From contig NC_083381.1 of the NCBI RefSeq assembly GCF_031755915.1, positions 5,778,501 through 5,842,500 of the forward strand: a stretch of 64,000 bases of DNA, in the 5' to 3' direction. The DNA comes from Ziziphus jujuba. Its lineage: Eukaryota; Streptophyta; Magnoliopsida; Rosales; Rhamnaceae. Both the position numbers and the translations under genes were made by a program. Of the stretch, positions 22,611 through 33,964 are shown one piece after another (the stretch's first letter is position 1; each line of letters opens with the position of its first letter). The notes under the pieces were generated by a model. It saw only the letters and a program-made list of their open reading frames with translations, had not been told where the DNA came from and made no database searches.

Positions 22611-25600
22611 TTAATTAAGATCATCCAAGTAGAGGCTAGTCTCAAGCACTCCACCTTCATAATATGGCTTCAACCGCTGCCCATTCACCTTAAAACTTTC
22701 ATGTCCCGGTTTGGTGATTTCAATTGCTCCACTTGGAAAAATTTGTACAATATCATATGGTCCACTCCATCTTGATCTTAATTTACCTGGAAACAATTTA
22801 AGTCTAGAGTTATAAAGAAGTACCTTTTGTCCAACATGAAAGTCCCTCTTTTTAATCATCTTGTCGTGCCATCTCTTTGTCTTTTCTTTGTAAATCTTTG
22901 CATTCTCGAAAGCAGCCATCCTAAATTCTTCAAGTTCATCCAATTGCAATAGCCTATTCTTGCCCACAGCCTCTTGATCAAAATTGAGAAACTTGGTTGC
23001 CCAATATGCTTTATGCTCCAATTCCACGGGAAGATGACATTCCTTACCAAAAACCAGTTTATACGGAGAAGTACCAATGGGGGTCTTGTAGGCGGTCCGG
23101 TATGCCCAAAGTGCATCATCTAGCTTTAAGCTCCAATCCTTTCTTGAAGCATTGACCGTCTTCTCCAAAATCCTCTTTATTTCCCTGTTTGAAATTTCTA
23201 CTTGCCCACTAGTTTGTGGGTGGTAAGGAGTAGCAATTTTATGTCTAACACCATATTTAGCAAGAAGGGATTCAAATTGTTTGTTGCAAAAATGAGTGCC
23301 ACCATCACTAATGATTGCTCGGGGTGTACCAAATCTAGTAAAAATGTATTTTTTTAAAAATTTCAATACAACTCGTGCATCATTAGTAGGTAGTGCACTA
23401 GCTTCAACCCATTTAGAAACATAATCCACAGCAACTAAAATATATTTATTACCACAAGAAGAAGGAAAAGGACCCATGAAATCAATACCCCAAACATCAA
23501 ACAATTCTACCTCAAGGATATTCTTCAAAGGCATCTCATTCTTCCTTGATATGTTCCCGGTTCTCTGGCACCTATCACACCCTTGCACATAAATATTAGT
23601 ATCTTTAAACATAGATGGCCAATAAAATCCAGAATTTAAAATTTTTGCTATGGTTTTTCTAGTCCCAAAATGCCCCCCATACTCACTAGAATGACAACTT
23701 TTAATAATGGACATTGTCTCTTCTCTAGCAACACACCTCCTAATTATACCATCGGCACACTTCTTAAAAAGATAGGGGTCATCCCAAAAGTAATACCTAC
23801 TTTCCTTAAGAAACTTATGCTTTTCATATGGTTTTTCCAAACTAGGCGGCATAACATTAGTAACCAAATAATTAACAATGTCAGCATACCAAGGTACATC
23901 AAACATACCATCAACCTTAAACACTTTCTCATCTGGAAAACACTCTTCTATATCTCTTTCTTCTTTTTCCTCACTCAATTCCAACCTAGACAAGTGATCA
24001 GCTACTAGGTTTTCTACTCCTTTTTTATCCAAAATTTCTAAGTCAAACTCTTGAAGTAACAAAACCCATCTAATTAACCTAGGTTTAGACTCTTTCTTAC
24101 TCATGAGGTACTTAATTGCACTATGATCGGTATAGACAATGGTCTTAGAACCTAACAAATATGCTCTAAACTTATCAAAAGCAAAGACAATGGCAAGCAT
24201 CTCTTTCTCAGTAGTAGCATAATTAAGTTGAGCATCATTCAAAGTTCTAGAAGCATAATAAATAACATGCAGTTTTTTATCTTTCCTTTGTCCCAAAACA
24301 GCTCCTATAGCATAATCACTAGCATCACACATAATTTCAAAAGGTAGATTCCAATTAGGAGTACACATAATGGGAGCACATATTAATTTTTCTTTCAAAA
24401 GATTAAAAGCATGCATGCATTCATCATCAAAAACAAAGGGAACATCTTTATTCAACAAGTTACAAAGAGGTTTAGTTATCTTGGAAAAATCCTTAATAAA
24501 TCTCCTATAAAAGCCCGCATGCCCAAGAAAACTCCTAATACCTTTTATTGAAGTCGGTGGAGGCAATTTCTCTATAACTTCTATTTTAGCTTTATCTACC
24601 TCAATTCCCCTTTTAGAAATCTTATGACCTAAAACTATGCCCTCTTGAACCATAAAGTGACATTTTTCCCAATTAAGCACAAGATTCATTTCTTTACACC
24701 TTAGAAGAACCCTAGATAAATTTTGCAAGCAAGAGGTAAAAGAATCACCAAATACACTAAAATCATCCATAAAGATTTCAATGATATCTTCTACCATATC
24801 TGAAAAGATGGACATCATACACCTTTGAAAGGTTGCAGGTGCATTGCATAAACCAAAAGGCATCCTTCTATAGGCAAAAGTTCCATAAGGACAAGTAAAA
24901 GTAGTCTTTTCTTGATCATCAGGGGCAATAGCTATTTGATTGTAACCGCTATAACCATCTAGAAAACAATAATATTCCTTACCGGCTAACCTTTCTAACA
25001 TTTGATCAATGAATGGCAAAGGAAAATGGTCTTTTCTAGTGGCCTTATTAAGCTTCCTATAATCAATGCACACTCTCCACCCAGTAACTAACCTAGTAGG
25101 AATAAGCTCACTCTTATCATTCTCTTGCACAGTCATCCCACCTTTCTTAGGAACTACTTGAATAGGACTTACCCAATCACTATCCGAAATAGGATAGATA
25201 ATCCCGGCATCTAAAAGCTTTAAAATCTCACCATGAACCACTTTCTTAAGATTAGGATTAAGCCTCCTTTGATGTTCTACAGTTGGTTTATGGTCTTCCT
25301 CCATAAGTATTTTGTGCATACAAATAGAGGGGCTAATACCCTTAATATCAGCTATAGTCCAACCTAGTGCAGTTTTATGTTCTCTTAAAACTTCTAAAAG
25401 TTTGGCTTCTTGGTCCTCACTAAGGGTGGATGAAATTATTACCGGCAGGGTATTATTAAATCCTAGAAAAGCATATTTTAAATGACTAGGTAGTGGCTTC
25501 AAATCAATTATAGGTGGGTGCTCCACACTCGGTATCTTTCTAGGTCCACTCTCACCTAAATCCTCAAACTTTCCAACATAATCTACCTCACAGTGGGTGG

Positions 25601-28217
25601 CTATATCTATGATGTTACACTCATGTTTTTCTTCTTCTGTACATGGTTCAAATAACTCACTCAATCCTAAGGGATCTAAATTACTTTCCTTTGCCATATC
25701 ATTTACCAATTCATCACATGCATCAACAAGAAAGCAGCAAGAAATTTCATCAAGATTAGGAAATTTAACAACATTAGGGATTTGAAAACTTACCTCCTCA
25801 TTGAGTACTCTAAGGGTTACTTGCCTTTGTTGTACATCAATTAGGGCACGTCCGGTTGCAAGAAATGGTCTTCCAAGAATGATTGGAATGTTGTCATCTT
25901 CCTCCATATCAAGTATCACAAAGTCTGCAGGGAATATGAACTTGTTTACTTTTACAAGTACATCCTCCAATATTCCCCTTGGCCTTTTTATGCTTCGATC
26001 TGCCATTTGAAGAGTCACTGTGGTAGGCTTCACATCTCCCACTCCAAGCTTCCTGTAAATGCTATATGGCATCAAATTAATGCTAGCACCTAAATCACAA
26101 AGAGCCATAAAATTATAATGTCCAATGTTACATGGGATATCAAAGCTTCCTGGATCTTTTAACTTGGGTGGAATCCTATGGTGTAACCTAGCACTACTCT
26201 CCTCACTCAAAGCTACTAACTCATAATTCTCCCACCTCCTCTTGTTTGACAATATCTCCTTCAAAAACTTAACATAGGAAGGCATTTGTTCTAAGGCATC
26301 TATGAAAGGGATATTTACATGCAATTGCTTAAATACATCAAGAAACTTTTTAAATTGATTATCTAACTTTGCATTCCTAAACCTAGATGGGAAAGGTGGA
26401 GGTGGGGTTTTCTTGTAGGCTTGATTCTTCTCCTCATTTTCGTTGTGCTTGTCAATAGGTTTGGTTAGGTAAGGTGCTGGTTCAACTTTCTTTGATCCAG
26501 TTGGTGAGCTCTCGGCCTCTCTTCCATGTGGTGGTATGTACTTTGTTGGTGGAGACTTCATGGCATCACTTAAACCTTCATCTTTTCTCCTATAAGCCTC
26601 CTTATGCTCCACATTTGATTTTGAGTTGTCATGTGTGACCAAGTGTGATGTTGAGTCTATAGGGCTCTCTTCATCTTCATCATCAAGAATTACCATCCCT
26701 TTGTCACTTTCTTTAGGCTCGGCTACTTGCTTTCCACTTCTTAATGTAATGGCTTGAACCTGCTCCTTTGGGTTCTTCTCCGTTTGGCTTGGCAAAGTTC
26801 CTTGACTTCTTTGGAATTGAGTTGCTAATTGACCTATTTGGTTCTCCAAGCTTTTGATTGCAGCGATTTGGTTGTTGAACATTTGACTATGGTTTGTCAA
26901 TTGTTGCTCAGTTCTCTGCATGAAAGAATTAGTACTATTAGATAACTCTTGCAAAGATTGTTGAAGTGAAGAAAATTGAGTTTGAGCTTGAGAAGAATTT
27001 TGATTTTGATGTGCAAGTTGCGGCTTTTGGTAGAATGGAGATTGGAATTGTTGTTTTTGAAACCCTCCACTTTGTCCTTGATTAGACCCTTGCTGGTTGT
27101 TGTTAGACCATGAAAAATTTGGGTGGTTCCTCCATCCTGGATTATATGTGTTAGAATATGGATTGTTTTGTTGCTTTTGGAAGTTCCCTACAAAATTAAC
27201 ATCATCAGAAGCAAAGGGATTTCCAACTTGGCAATCCACACTCTTATGATCATGAGCACCACATAAATCACAAAATAAAAAATTATTAGTAGATTGGATA
27301 GAATTCACCCCTATTTGACCAAATTGAGTGTTCAAGGTCTTCATGAATTGGGTTGCAAGTTGAGCTCCTAAGTTGTTAATATCAACGTCTTCCACGGCCT
27401 TTACTTGACTTCTTCCATTTAGTCTCCTCTCACTTGGATATTGGTAGTTATTATGGGCCATCTCTTCAATTAATTCAAATGCTTCTGATTGCCTCTTCTT
27501 CATTAAAGAACCTCCTGCAGCTGCATCTACCAATTGTTTGTTACCATAATCTAGACCATTATAGAAAATCTGTACCTGTATCCATGTTGGAAAACCATGG
27601 TGTGGGCATCTTCTTAATAGTTCCTTGAAGCGCTCCCATGCATCATACAAAGTCTCTTGGTCCCATTGACAAAAATTGTTTATATCACTTTTCAATTTTG
27701 CGGTCTTTGATGGAGGAAAAAATTTGTCTAGGAATTTTGCCTCCATAGCATCCCATGTAGTGATAGTACCTGCAGGTAAAGAATTTAACCACACTTTTGC
27801 CTTGTCTCTAAGAGACCAAGGAAAAAGTCTTAATCGAAAAGCATCATCAGAAACACCATTTTGTTTAGACATATCACACAATTGAAGAAAACTAGAAATA
27901 TGCATGTTTGGATCTTCATGAGGCAAACCACAAAATTGAACATTATTAAGCAAAGAAGTAGTAGATGCTTCAATTTTAAAATTGTTTGCTTCAATGGGTG
28001 GTCTCCTTATGCAAGACAAATCACCAACTTTCTTGTGAGCAGCATACTCGCATATGGGCAAATCATCTTCTCTTTGGTTGGCCATTGCACCTTCTTGAGT
28101 TCCTTGGTCTATACGTACCCAAGTACCTCTTATGGCTTGTTTTCTAGGTGCTGGTTTATTTTCTAAGTCAACTTCCTCCGTGAACTCTTGATCACCACTA
28201 TGACTCATACACAACAC
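22611..28217 (-). CDS. Athila-like Gag-Pol polyprotein (1868 aa, intact)
   Basis: A single open frame encodes the whole retrotransposon polyprotein. Gag spans about residues 105-240 ([34 protein letters not shown]). A CCHC knuckle, [14 protein letters not shown], is near 322. The aspartic protease site near 709 reads [10 protein letters not shown] (DLGA in place of DSGA, common in this lineage). RT covers about 1010-1190, with [12 protein letters not shown] and FMDD near 1150. RNase H starts near 1297 ([13 protein letters not shown]). The integrase has an H2C2 finger near 1510-1545 and the D,D,E core: GIDFMG near 1580, SDGGTHF near 1639 and E in QVEISNRE near 1675. No chromodomain follows. 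The ATG at 28217 is the first in frame after the primer site and its leader. All catalytic residues look intact, so the copy may be competent, subject to silencing. Confidence 0.95.
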   Translation of the reverse strand: MLCMSHSGDQEFTEEVDLENKPAPRKQAIRGTWVRIDQGTQEGAMANQREDDLPICEYAAHKKVGDLSCIRRPPIEANNFKIEASTTSLLNNVQFCGLPHEDPNMHISSFLQLCDMSKQNGVSDDAFRLRLFPWSLRDKAKVWLNSLPAGTITTWDAMEAKFLDKFFPPSKTAKLKSDINNFCQWDQETLYDAWERFKELLRRCPHHGFPTWIQVQIFYNGLDYGNKQLVDAAAGGSLMKKRQSEAFELIEEMAHNNYQYPSERRLNGRSQVKAVEDVDINNLGAQLATQFMKTLNTQFGQIGVNSIQSTNNFLFCDLCGAHDHKSVDCQVGNPFASDDVNFVGNFQKQQNNPYSNTYNPGWRNHPNFSWSNNNQQGSNQGQSGGFQKQQFQSPFYQKPQLAHQNQNSSQAQTQFSSLQQSLQELSNSTNSFMQRTEQQLTNHSQMFNNQIAAIKSLENQIGQLATQFQRSQGTLPSQTEKNPKEQVQAITLRSGKQVAEPKESDKGMVILDDEDEESPIDSTSHLVTHDNSKSNVEHKEAYRRKDEGLSDAMKSPPTKYIPPHGREAESSPTGSKKVEPAPYLTKPIDKHNENEEKNQAYKKTPPPPFPSRFRNAKLDNQFKKFLDVFKQLHVNIPFIDALEQMPSYVKFLKEILSNKRRWENYELVALSEESSARLHHRIPPKLKDPGSFDIPCNIGHYNFMALCDLGASINLMPYSIYRKLGVGDVKPTTVTLQMADRSIKRPRGILEDVLVKVNKFIFPADFVILDMEEDDNIPIILGRPFLATGRALIDVQQRQVTLRVLNEEVSFQIPNVVKFPNLDEISCCFLVDACDELVNDMAKESNLDPLGLSELFEPCTEEEKHECNIIDIATHCEVDYVGKFEDLGESGPRKIPSVEHPPIIDLKPLPSHLKYAFLGFNNTLPVIISSTLSEDQEAKLLEVLREHKTALGWTIADIKGISPSICMHKILMEEDHKPTVEHQRRLNPNLKKVVHGEILKLLDAGIIYPISDSDWVSPIQVVPKKGGMTVQENDKSELIPTRLVTGWRVCIDYRKLNKATRKDHFPLPFIDQMLERLAGKEYYCFLDGYSGYNQIAIAPDDQEKTTFTCPYGTFAYRRMPFGLCNAPATFQRCMMSIFSDMVEDIIEIFMDDFSVFGDSFTSCLQNLSRVLLRCKEMNLVLNWEKCHFMVQEGIVLGHKISKRGIEVDKAKIEVIEKLPPPTSIKGIRSFLGHAGFYRRFIKDFSKITKPLCNLLNKDVPFVFDDECMHAFNLLKEKLICAPIMCTPNWNLPFEIMCDASDYAIGAVLGQRKDKKLHVIYYASRTLNDAQLNYATTEKEMLAIVFAFDKFRAYLLGSKTIVYTDHSAIKYLMSKKESKPRLIRWVLLLQEFDLEILDKKGVENLVADHLSRLELSEEKEERDIEECFPDEKVFKVDGMFDVPWYADIVNYLVTNVMPPSLEKPYEKHKFLKESRYYFWDDPYLFKKCADGIIRRCVAREETMSIIKSCHSSEYGGHFGTRKTIAKILNSGFYWPSMFKDTNIYVQGCDRCQRTGNISRKNEMPLKNILEVELFDVWGIDFMGPFPSSCGNKYILVAVDYVSKWVEASALPTNDARVVLKFLKKYIFTRFGTPRAIISDGGTHFCNKQFESLLAKYGVRHKIATPYHPQTSGQVEISNREIKRILEKTVNASRKDWSLKLDDALWAYRTAYKTPIGTSPYKLVFGKECHLPVELEHKAYWATKFLNFDQEAVGKNRLLQLDELEEFRMAAFENAKIYKEKTKRWHDKMIKKRDFHVGQKVLLYNSRLKLFPGKLRSRWSGPYDIVQIFPSGAIEITKPGHESFKVNGQRLKPYYEGGVLETSLYLDDLN

Positions 28218-28786
28218 CTAATTCCTAAAAAGAGAGCAAGTAAAATAAATTAGAAAGAAAATTAGAAAATTGAACAAGAAAAAAAAAAATTATTAGAATT
28301 ATAATGTTGCTAACTAATCTAACAATTAAAATCAATTAGCAATAGAGAAAAACAAACTAACACTTAACTAAAAGATAAATGAAAATAACTCTAGGAAATA
28401 ATGAACCAAACGATTTGAATGCAAAAAAATTAAACCCTTTTGTGTAGGTATGCTTTTAAAGTAAACAATTATGCCAAACTAAAATTTCAACTAAAAGAAA
28501 GCTAAACCTAATCTTATTCAACCAAACAAATAAAAAATAATACTAAAATCCCTAAGTATGCTAGACTTGTAAACTAAGCAACAATAAATTAAAAACACAA
28601 TTTTGGTTTCAAGTACCACAAAATAAGTATTAAAAATTCAAAGCACGTTGGCCAAACAAGCAAAGAATTAAAACCCTAGCATGCAACACTAAAACCAAAA
28701 TTAAGAAATAAATATAAAAATTTAAAATAAGAAAACAATGTTCAAAGTACTACTAAACCCAATCCGAATTAATATTAATGCCTTAA

Positions 28787-28804
28787 TCCCCGGCAACGGC
28801 GCCA
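28787..28804 (-). promoter_or_regulatory. Athila primer binding site
   Basis: The minus strand reads TGGCGCCGTTGCCGGGGA, six bases inside the 5' LTR. This sequence is known as the tRNA-Asp-type primer site of Athila/Tat elements. Confidence 0.85.
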
Positions 28805-28810
28805 AAAACT

Positions 28811-30547
28811 TGATGTGTAAAATTAACTCGCAAGTGCACGAATCGTTTTCAAGTAATAAAGTGGAAAAATAGGGTTGTCGTACCCAAGGGATTAAGTATT
28901 AAGTACCAAAGTTAATTAGGTTTTGATAATATTTGAACGAAAATTTAAGATGGCAATTGAAAACTAAATAAACTAAATTAAACAAAAGCAATCAATTAAA
29001 ATTAGATAAATTTCAAGTAAGAGAGAGAATAATTATGAATACTAGGGCATTTGATTTCACCACTAACTATTCCAATTTAATTACTTAAATATGTGAATTT
29101 AATTAACTAGTAATTTTGTTAACCATACTTAATCACAAAATTAATCAAAAGTAGTTTCCACTCACAATTGATAATATTCACATAACCTAATTTATTCCTT
29201 CCGGCCTATAAATTAAATCATGCAAATTCATCAAGCATAGATTAAGCAAATAATATGGCATGAGACATAACTATTTTCCAATCAATTATGCATTCATGTA
29301 AATCATTGGAGATCCATAATATTATCCTTTTCCAAGCTCAAATATTATTAAAATCATTCATTCCTTCCGGCCTATGAAAGCATTAAGTATACCAATGATT
29401 TATTAACAAAACATATTACTAATTAAATAAAACTCAACATATATTAAAATAATTAAACCTTCATAGTTAGGGCTACATCATAGCCCTAGCTATGAAAATT
29501 AGTTCATGGTAAAAATAATTTCAACATCCATAATTATTAAAAATAATAAGATTCACAATTAAAGAGAAAGGAAAAGAGAATAAAAACTATTGAAGAAATT
29601 CTCCTCCAAGAGCTCTCCAAGTCGTAGCCTTCTTCTCCAAGCAAGCCCACATCTCTCTGCCTCTTCCAAGCTCTCCAATTGATCTTCTAAAACCCTAAAA
29701 CTTTAAAACCCTAGAACCCTTAAGAGAACCTTAGAAACTCCCAAAATTTGGTTTGTTTCTATTTAAGCCTCCTAAAAGCTCTTAAATAACTCTCTAAACT
29801 TGTATATATTCCTTCAATGTGGTGGGGGCTATATATATAGGGCCTTGGGAATCTTTTTCTCTCTTTATTTTCAATGTGGGAGTCTTGGAAGATACCTTTT
29901 TTAAGCCATGAAGAGGGTTGGACGAATTTCATGTGTGAAAAGGAAACTGTATATTACTTGCTCTCTACTACTTTCCTTTTATCTAGTTCCTCCTAAAAAA
30001 ATAGTTAATTAGTCTAATTTACCCTTAATGAAGCATGTGACATGACATGTGCCTCATTAATGATAAATTAACCAATTATTGCCACTTGTTTTTATCTTGG
30101 CCCTCAAATTGCCTTGATTCCCTCTTTTGATCAATGGTGGAGAATAACTAGAATATTATTTTTTATAAATTCTAAACTTTAAATGATGATAACTCTTTGC
30201 TCGCACCTCGAAATCCAAAAATAACGAGACATTTGAAATCCTCAGATCTTGATGATTTATATGACATCCACTTCCACCATGAAATTCTCAATAGAATCTT
30301 TATGGAATCTTCAAGGTATCTTTTTTGGAATCTTTTTAATGCTTAGTCCGTTCGAGCTCGAATCTTGCTTCCCACCATAATTCGACCCAAGGAATCCATT
30401 TTTATGGTTGTTTTCTTAAAATTCTTCCTCTTTTACCTAGATTAAGAAAAATACATAATTAAGTATCTTTCCATAACAAATTAACACAAACTAACAAATA
30501 TTAAGCTATAAATATGGCATAAAATCATCAATATTTTAGATCTAACA
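28811..30547 (-). repeat. 5' LTR of the Athila element (1737 bp)
   Basis: It has the same ends as the left LTR (TGTTAG...ACATCA on the minus strand) and includes the 44-bp segment missing there. The promoter TATA box CTATATATATAG is at 29829-29840. It drives transcription leftward into gag-pol. Confidence 0.93.
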
Positions 30548-30552
30548 ATGGT
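30548..30552. repeat. Right target site duplication ATGGT of the Athila element
   Basis: ATGGT directly follows the right LTR end TCTAACA and matches 19058-19062. Confidence 0.92.
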
Positions 30553-32468
30553 GAAAGAGATGAAGGTGTTCCACTTACAAGTAGTGGAAGAAGTAAGAAA
30601 CGAAAACAGGCATCTGTGGAAAGTAAGGGTAAAGGAGGGAGGCAGCAAATGGGAGATAAGCCGACAGACCAGCCTTCATCATCGACTGCAGGAGTTACTG
30701 CTCATGTTCGTGTTAAACCATCGACTCCATCCCAACCTCCAACGACTCCATCCCATGATGAGGTTTGATTAAATTGTATGAATGTTTATCTTTTTTTATT
30801 ATTACAAGTACTAATCATTATTGTTTCTTTTAGGTACTTTTGAGAGAGAGATTAACTATCCTTGAAGGTGAAGTGGCAAGACGTTAAGGATTTAAGAATC
30901 GCCATACTTAGAGAGTTTGCAAGATTGGAGACCAAGCTTGATAAGTTAATGAAACACCAACGAGTGGGAGTTGGTGCTGATGGTTTGGGAGATGGGATGG
31001 AAGCGGACGTTGAAGGGGATGAAAATAAAGAAGAGTTTGGTCCTAATGCGACCCCCGTTGATAGACAGTCACGTCCATCCGTTGTAGACAATGTAGGACC
31101 AAGTGTTAAGATTATCGAGAAAGTGTCTCCATCAAAGTTTCCGACCGAGAGACGTGCAAGAAAGGTAGAAGCTGCTAAGCAAAGTATAGATATTGGGAGG
31201 TGGGATAGGAAGGCGGCAGCAGCGATTACTACTCCTTATAGTGTTGGAGGCTTACAGAAAAAACTACAGCACACTTTACCCGGTGCATCTTCTACTTTGA
31301 AGTTCGACCCATACAAACCAGTACCCACTCAACTTGTAAAATGTTTTAACCAATTTATGAAGTTCGGTTGGGCAGCAAAGGTTGATATGGATATTTTGTC
31401 TGCGGGTAAAGACTTTTTCCAGTTGCTTATAACCAGTGAGAGATGGCTGAATCACGATGCAAGTATTTTTCGATCAAGATTTTTATTTTATAATTTGATA
31501 AATTCCATAGATTGTCGTTCAACTGCATGGATGTAATTTAAAATTAACTCATCTTTCAATGCAGCATATGGAAGTCCTGCCTTACTTATTTCGTGTACGT
31601 GCCAATCGATTCCCTGATGTTTTTTATCCTAGTTTTGAGGTGATAGATGGAGGATTTTGGGTAAGTAAAGAAGTTTTAAAGGCCAGGTATCCTATATGTG
31701 GCTATTGTGATTTTGGGTAACTAATAATTTATTTTGTTGTAGGTATACATTGAGCAGTGTTATGGAAAGTTCCTCGCCAATCCATCTAATTTCCAATTCT
31801 CATATGCAATGCAAGAATATGTATTGGGGATCCGAATGAAGGAGTCGAAGTCATGGAAATGCGTAAATCATGTACAATATACATGTCCAAATTGTGTAAT
31901 GTTAACTATTCATTTATTTATGTGCCTTCCTTTATTTGTTGTGCTAACAGAAATCCTGTAATGTACTGACAGTTGTTGATTCCACTAAACAAGCGCAATA
32001 TACATTGGCTTCTAGGGCACGTGGACTTGAAAGAGCATTGTATGACTGTATATGACTCAGATAAGGTTGACAACCGAAACAGGGGAGAAACATATTTCAA
32101 GAAATTATGCATTATATTACCTTATTTAATGTGGTCTGCATCCTTTTATGAACAGTGGACGGATCTTGTAGACTCCATTGATGAGTTTACATGTGAATTG
32201 GCATAAAATTCCCCTCAGCAAAGTAACGGGTAAAGCCCCTTAATACGTACATGTTTGTTGAATAAATATTAACTATTGAATATGGTTCTAATAATGTTAT
32301 TGTCTCGTTATAATAATTGTTTTTTTGTAGTGGTGACTGTGGCATATTTACACTTAAGACCATCGAGTTTTTACATGCTAGATTACCAGTGACATTCACA
32401 TAAGATCACACAGAGTTCTTTAGGAGGAAGGATGCATATGAAGCTTACAAAAAAGAACTAAGCATATG
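30553..32468 (+). pseudogene. DUF1985-Ulp1 fusion gene of the MULE, protease half
   Basis: This is the continuation of the gene broken at 19062. First comes a low-complexity hinge (GVPLTSSGRSKKRKQ, then a P/S/T-rich stretch), next a coiled-coil-like helix (ILREFARLETKLDKLMK), and finally a C48/Ulp1 cysteine protease domain. Protease blocks are PYLFRVRANRFPDVFYPS, YAMQEYVLGIRMKESKSW, IPLNKRNIHWLLGHVDL (catalytic His), CMTVYDSDK (Asp), PQQSNG (Gln) and GDCGIFTLKTIEF (Cys). Exon limits fit GT-AG introns near 30770/30835, 31463-31564, 31660-31742 and 32231-32330. A frameshift near 30892 and a TAA before the PQQSNG block inactivate it. The family cleaves SUMO-like conjugates; its use by MULEs is unknown. 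Confidence 0.75.
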
Positions 32469-32707
32469 AGTTGGGTGATGATGCATTTTTCTTTCCTTTT
32501 GTCATGTTTATAGATGCATATTCTTTATTATATTCAACCTTTAATTGTAAAGATAATGGTGGATTATAATGTTCATTTAACTAAGATAATGATGTGTTAT
32601 TGATGTAAGGATAACTAATTGACCTTATAGAAAATGTGCCATGTTTATTTATTAGAATTCCATTATGCACAAACATCTTACGAGCTCAATTGTCGATTCT
32701 AAAAAAA
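32469..32707. other. Spacer between Ulp1 and mudrA genes
   Basis: AT-rich non-coding DNA. Read on the minus strand it matches 39900-40050 of the small MULE (for example AATTAGTTAT and CATCATTATCTT blocks), which shows the two elements are relatives. Confidence 0.55.
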
Positions 32708-32905
32708 TTTCCGCTTGTCGGAAAATTTTTCCTCCAAGAGGAAAAGTTTTCTTCTTGGAGGAAAAATTTTCCTCCAGTTGGAAATCCCATATGGAGATCA
32801 ATTGAAGCTTCTGGAAAATTTTTCGCCAGGCGAAAAAGTTTTCCTCCAAGCGGAAATCGTTTTTCTCCTGTTGGAAAAAATTTCCTCCAAGTGGAAATTG
32901 TTGAA
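32708..32905. repeat. Array of short palindromes (GGAAAA-TTTTCC type)
   Basis: At least six degenerate palindromes lie in 200 bases, for example GGAGGAAAAATTTTCCTCC (32757-32775, 9-bp arms) and GGAAAATTTTTCC (32720-32732), separated by CAAG or CAGTTG links. A similar array occurs at 39765-39840 in the small MULE, at the same position downstream of mudrA. Confidence 0.75.
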
Positions 32906-33312
32906 TAATTTTTAGTCCTATCAGAAACTAATTTTTTTCACTTGGAAAATCAATTTCTAATAGATTATTTAAGTTAATAGTGGGGTAAAAAAATTGAGAG
33001 TGGAGACAAATATTATATAAAATGAAGATGGATTTAACAAAAAATGTATTGACATTTAAAATCAATAACCATTTTAAAGAAAAGAAAAAATGATATATAT
33101 TTGTTTTTCTTTTCAAAATCATTTGGACATTTCATAAAATGATATGTAAACTAAAGATTTAAAATCAACTTCAGAAAGCCTCTTTTCATTTGGGATTAAA
33201 TTCAAAAGAAAAAATTGTTAATAAATCTTCCACCATCGAGTAGAAACTATAATATCCAAGATATGAAATAATTATCAAAACATATTAAACCATAACACTA
33301 AATTAAAACATC

Positions 33313-33964
33313 CTAATTCGAAGCATACGACAATGGATTCGTACATCTATGGCTATAATGTCCAACATCACCGCATCGACTACATCTACGTCCAATAACA
33401 TCTTCACCTTCAGATGGTATGCGTTGCATCCTCAGCCTACCGGCTTGCCTACATGTCCATCTTGGTGGAAGAACAATACGACTTACCACGTCATCTGGGA
33501 CATGCCACTGTTTTTCATCTAACACAGGGTAAATGGACTCAGCATAAGTTGCACGATATGCATTCGCAGTGTAGTAATGAGAACACATGCCATAAGGAGC
33601 AATTTTGCATTCTTTGCAAACGGCAATACAATGATCATAAGGATATTAATCAAGAGCGAAAACTTTGCATGAGCATGTTTTTTATTGGAGATTAACTATA
33701 CCCTTCAAAACTCTCACCTTCCACAAGAAATTCATGCATATTAATGGCTTTTACACATAGTCCGATGGACTCCAAATTTCGTAGTTTGAGTTGCTCTTCC
33801 ATATGATCAGTCACAGGCTTCGTCAATTTTGCACCTGCAGTACGTCACTCATAAAACCACCTTTACAGTAAATCCTGTATGTGCTCAATTAATGCTACTA
33901 TTGGCATCTCTCTAGCATCTAGCAAAATACCATTCAAGCTTTCTTCAAAGGATGACTTGAGCTT
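33313..33964 (-). pseudogene. MULE mudrA transposase, C-terminal part
   Basis: The minus strand encodes the end of a Mutator-like transposase: ESLNGILLDAREMPIVALIE, a SWIM zinc finger (CSCKILDLDQYPYDHC), SHYYTANAYRATYAESIYPV, and a terminal CCHC knuckle (CSRCGDVGHYSHRC) before the stop at 33313. Stops interrupt the upstream half; the last 91 codons are open. Its N-terminal and catalytic parts lie at 36251-37667, separated by a gypsy insertion. The SWIM finger and knuckle are thought to bind DNA or nucleic acid in this family. The gene converges on the Ulp1 gene. Confidence 0.8.

Larger units (their letters stand above)
19063..30547 (-). mobile_element. Intact Athila-like Ty3/gypsy retrotransposon
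   Basis: A full-length 11.5-kb element in minus orientation. It has a 5' LTR (right copy), a tRNA-Asp-type primer site, one uninterrupted Gag-Pol ORF of 1868 aa, a 3' non-coding region with a duplicated polypurine/hairpin module, and a 3' LTR (left copy). Perfect ATGGT duplications flank it. The LTRs differ by two substitutions noted by eye and one 44-bp deletion, so insertion is recent. The FMDD RT site, DLGA protease and absence of a chromodomain fit the Athila lineage. No envelope-like ORF is present. It splits the MULE DUF1985-Ulp1 gene. Confidence 0.93.

Noticed and set aside
32708..32905. CRISPR-like array
   Set aside because: Units are short, degenerate palindromes without constant repeat or unique spacers, and the context is a plant MULE.
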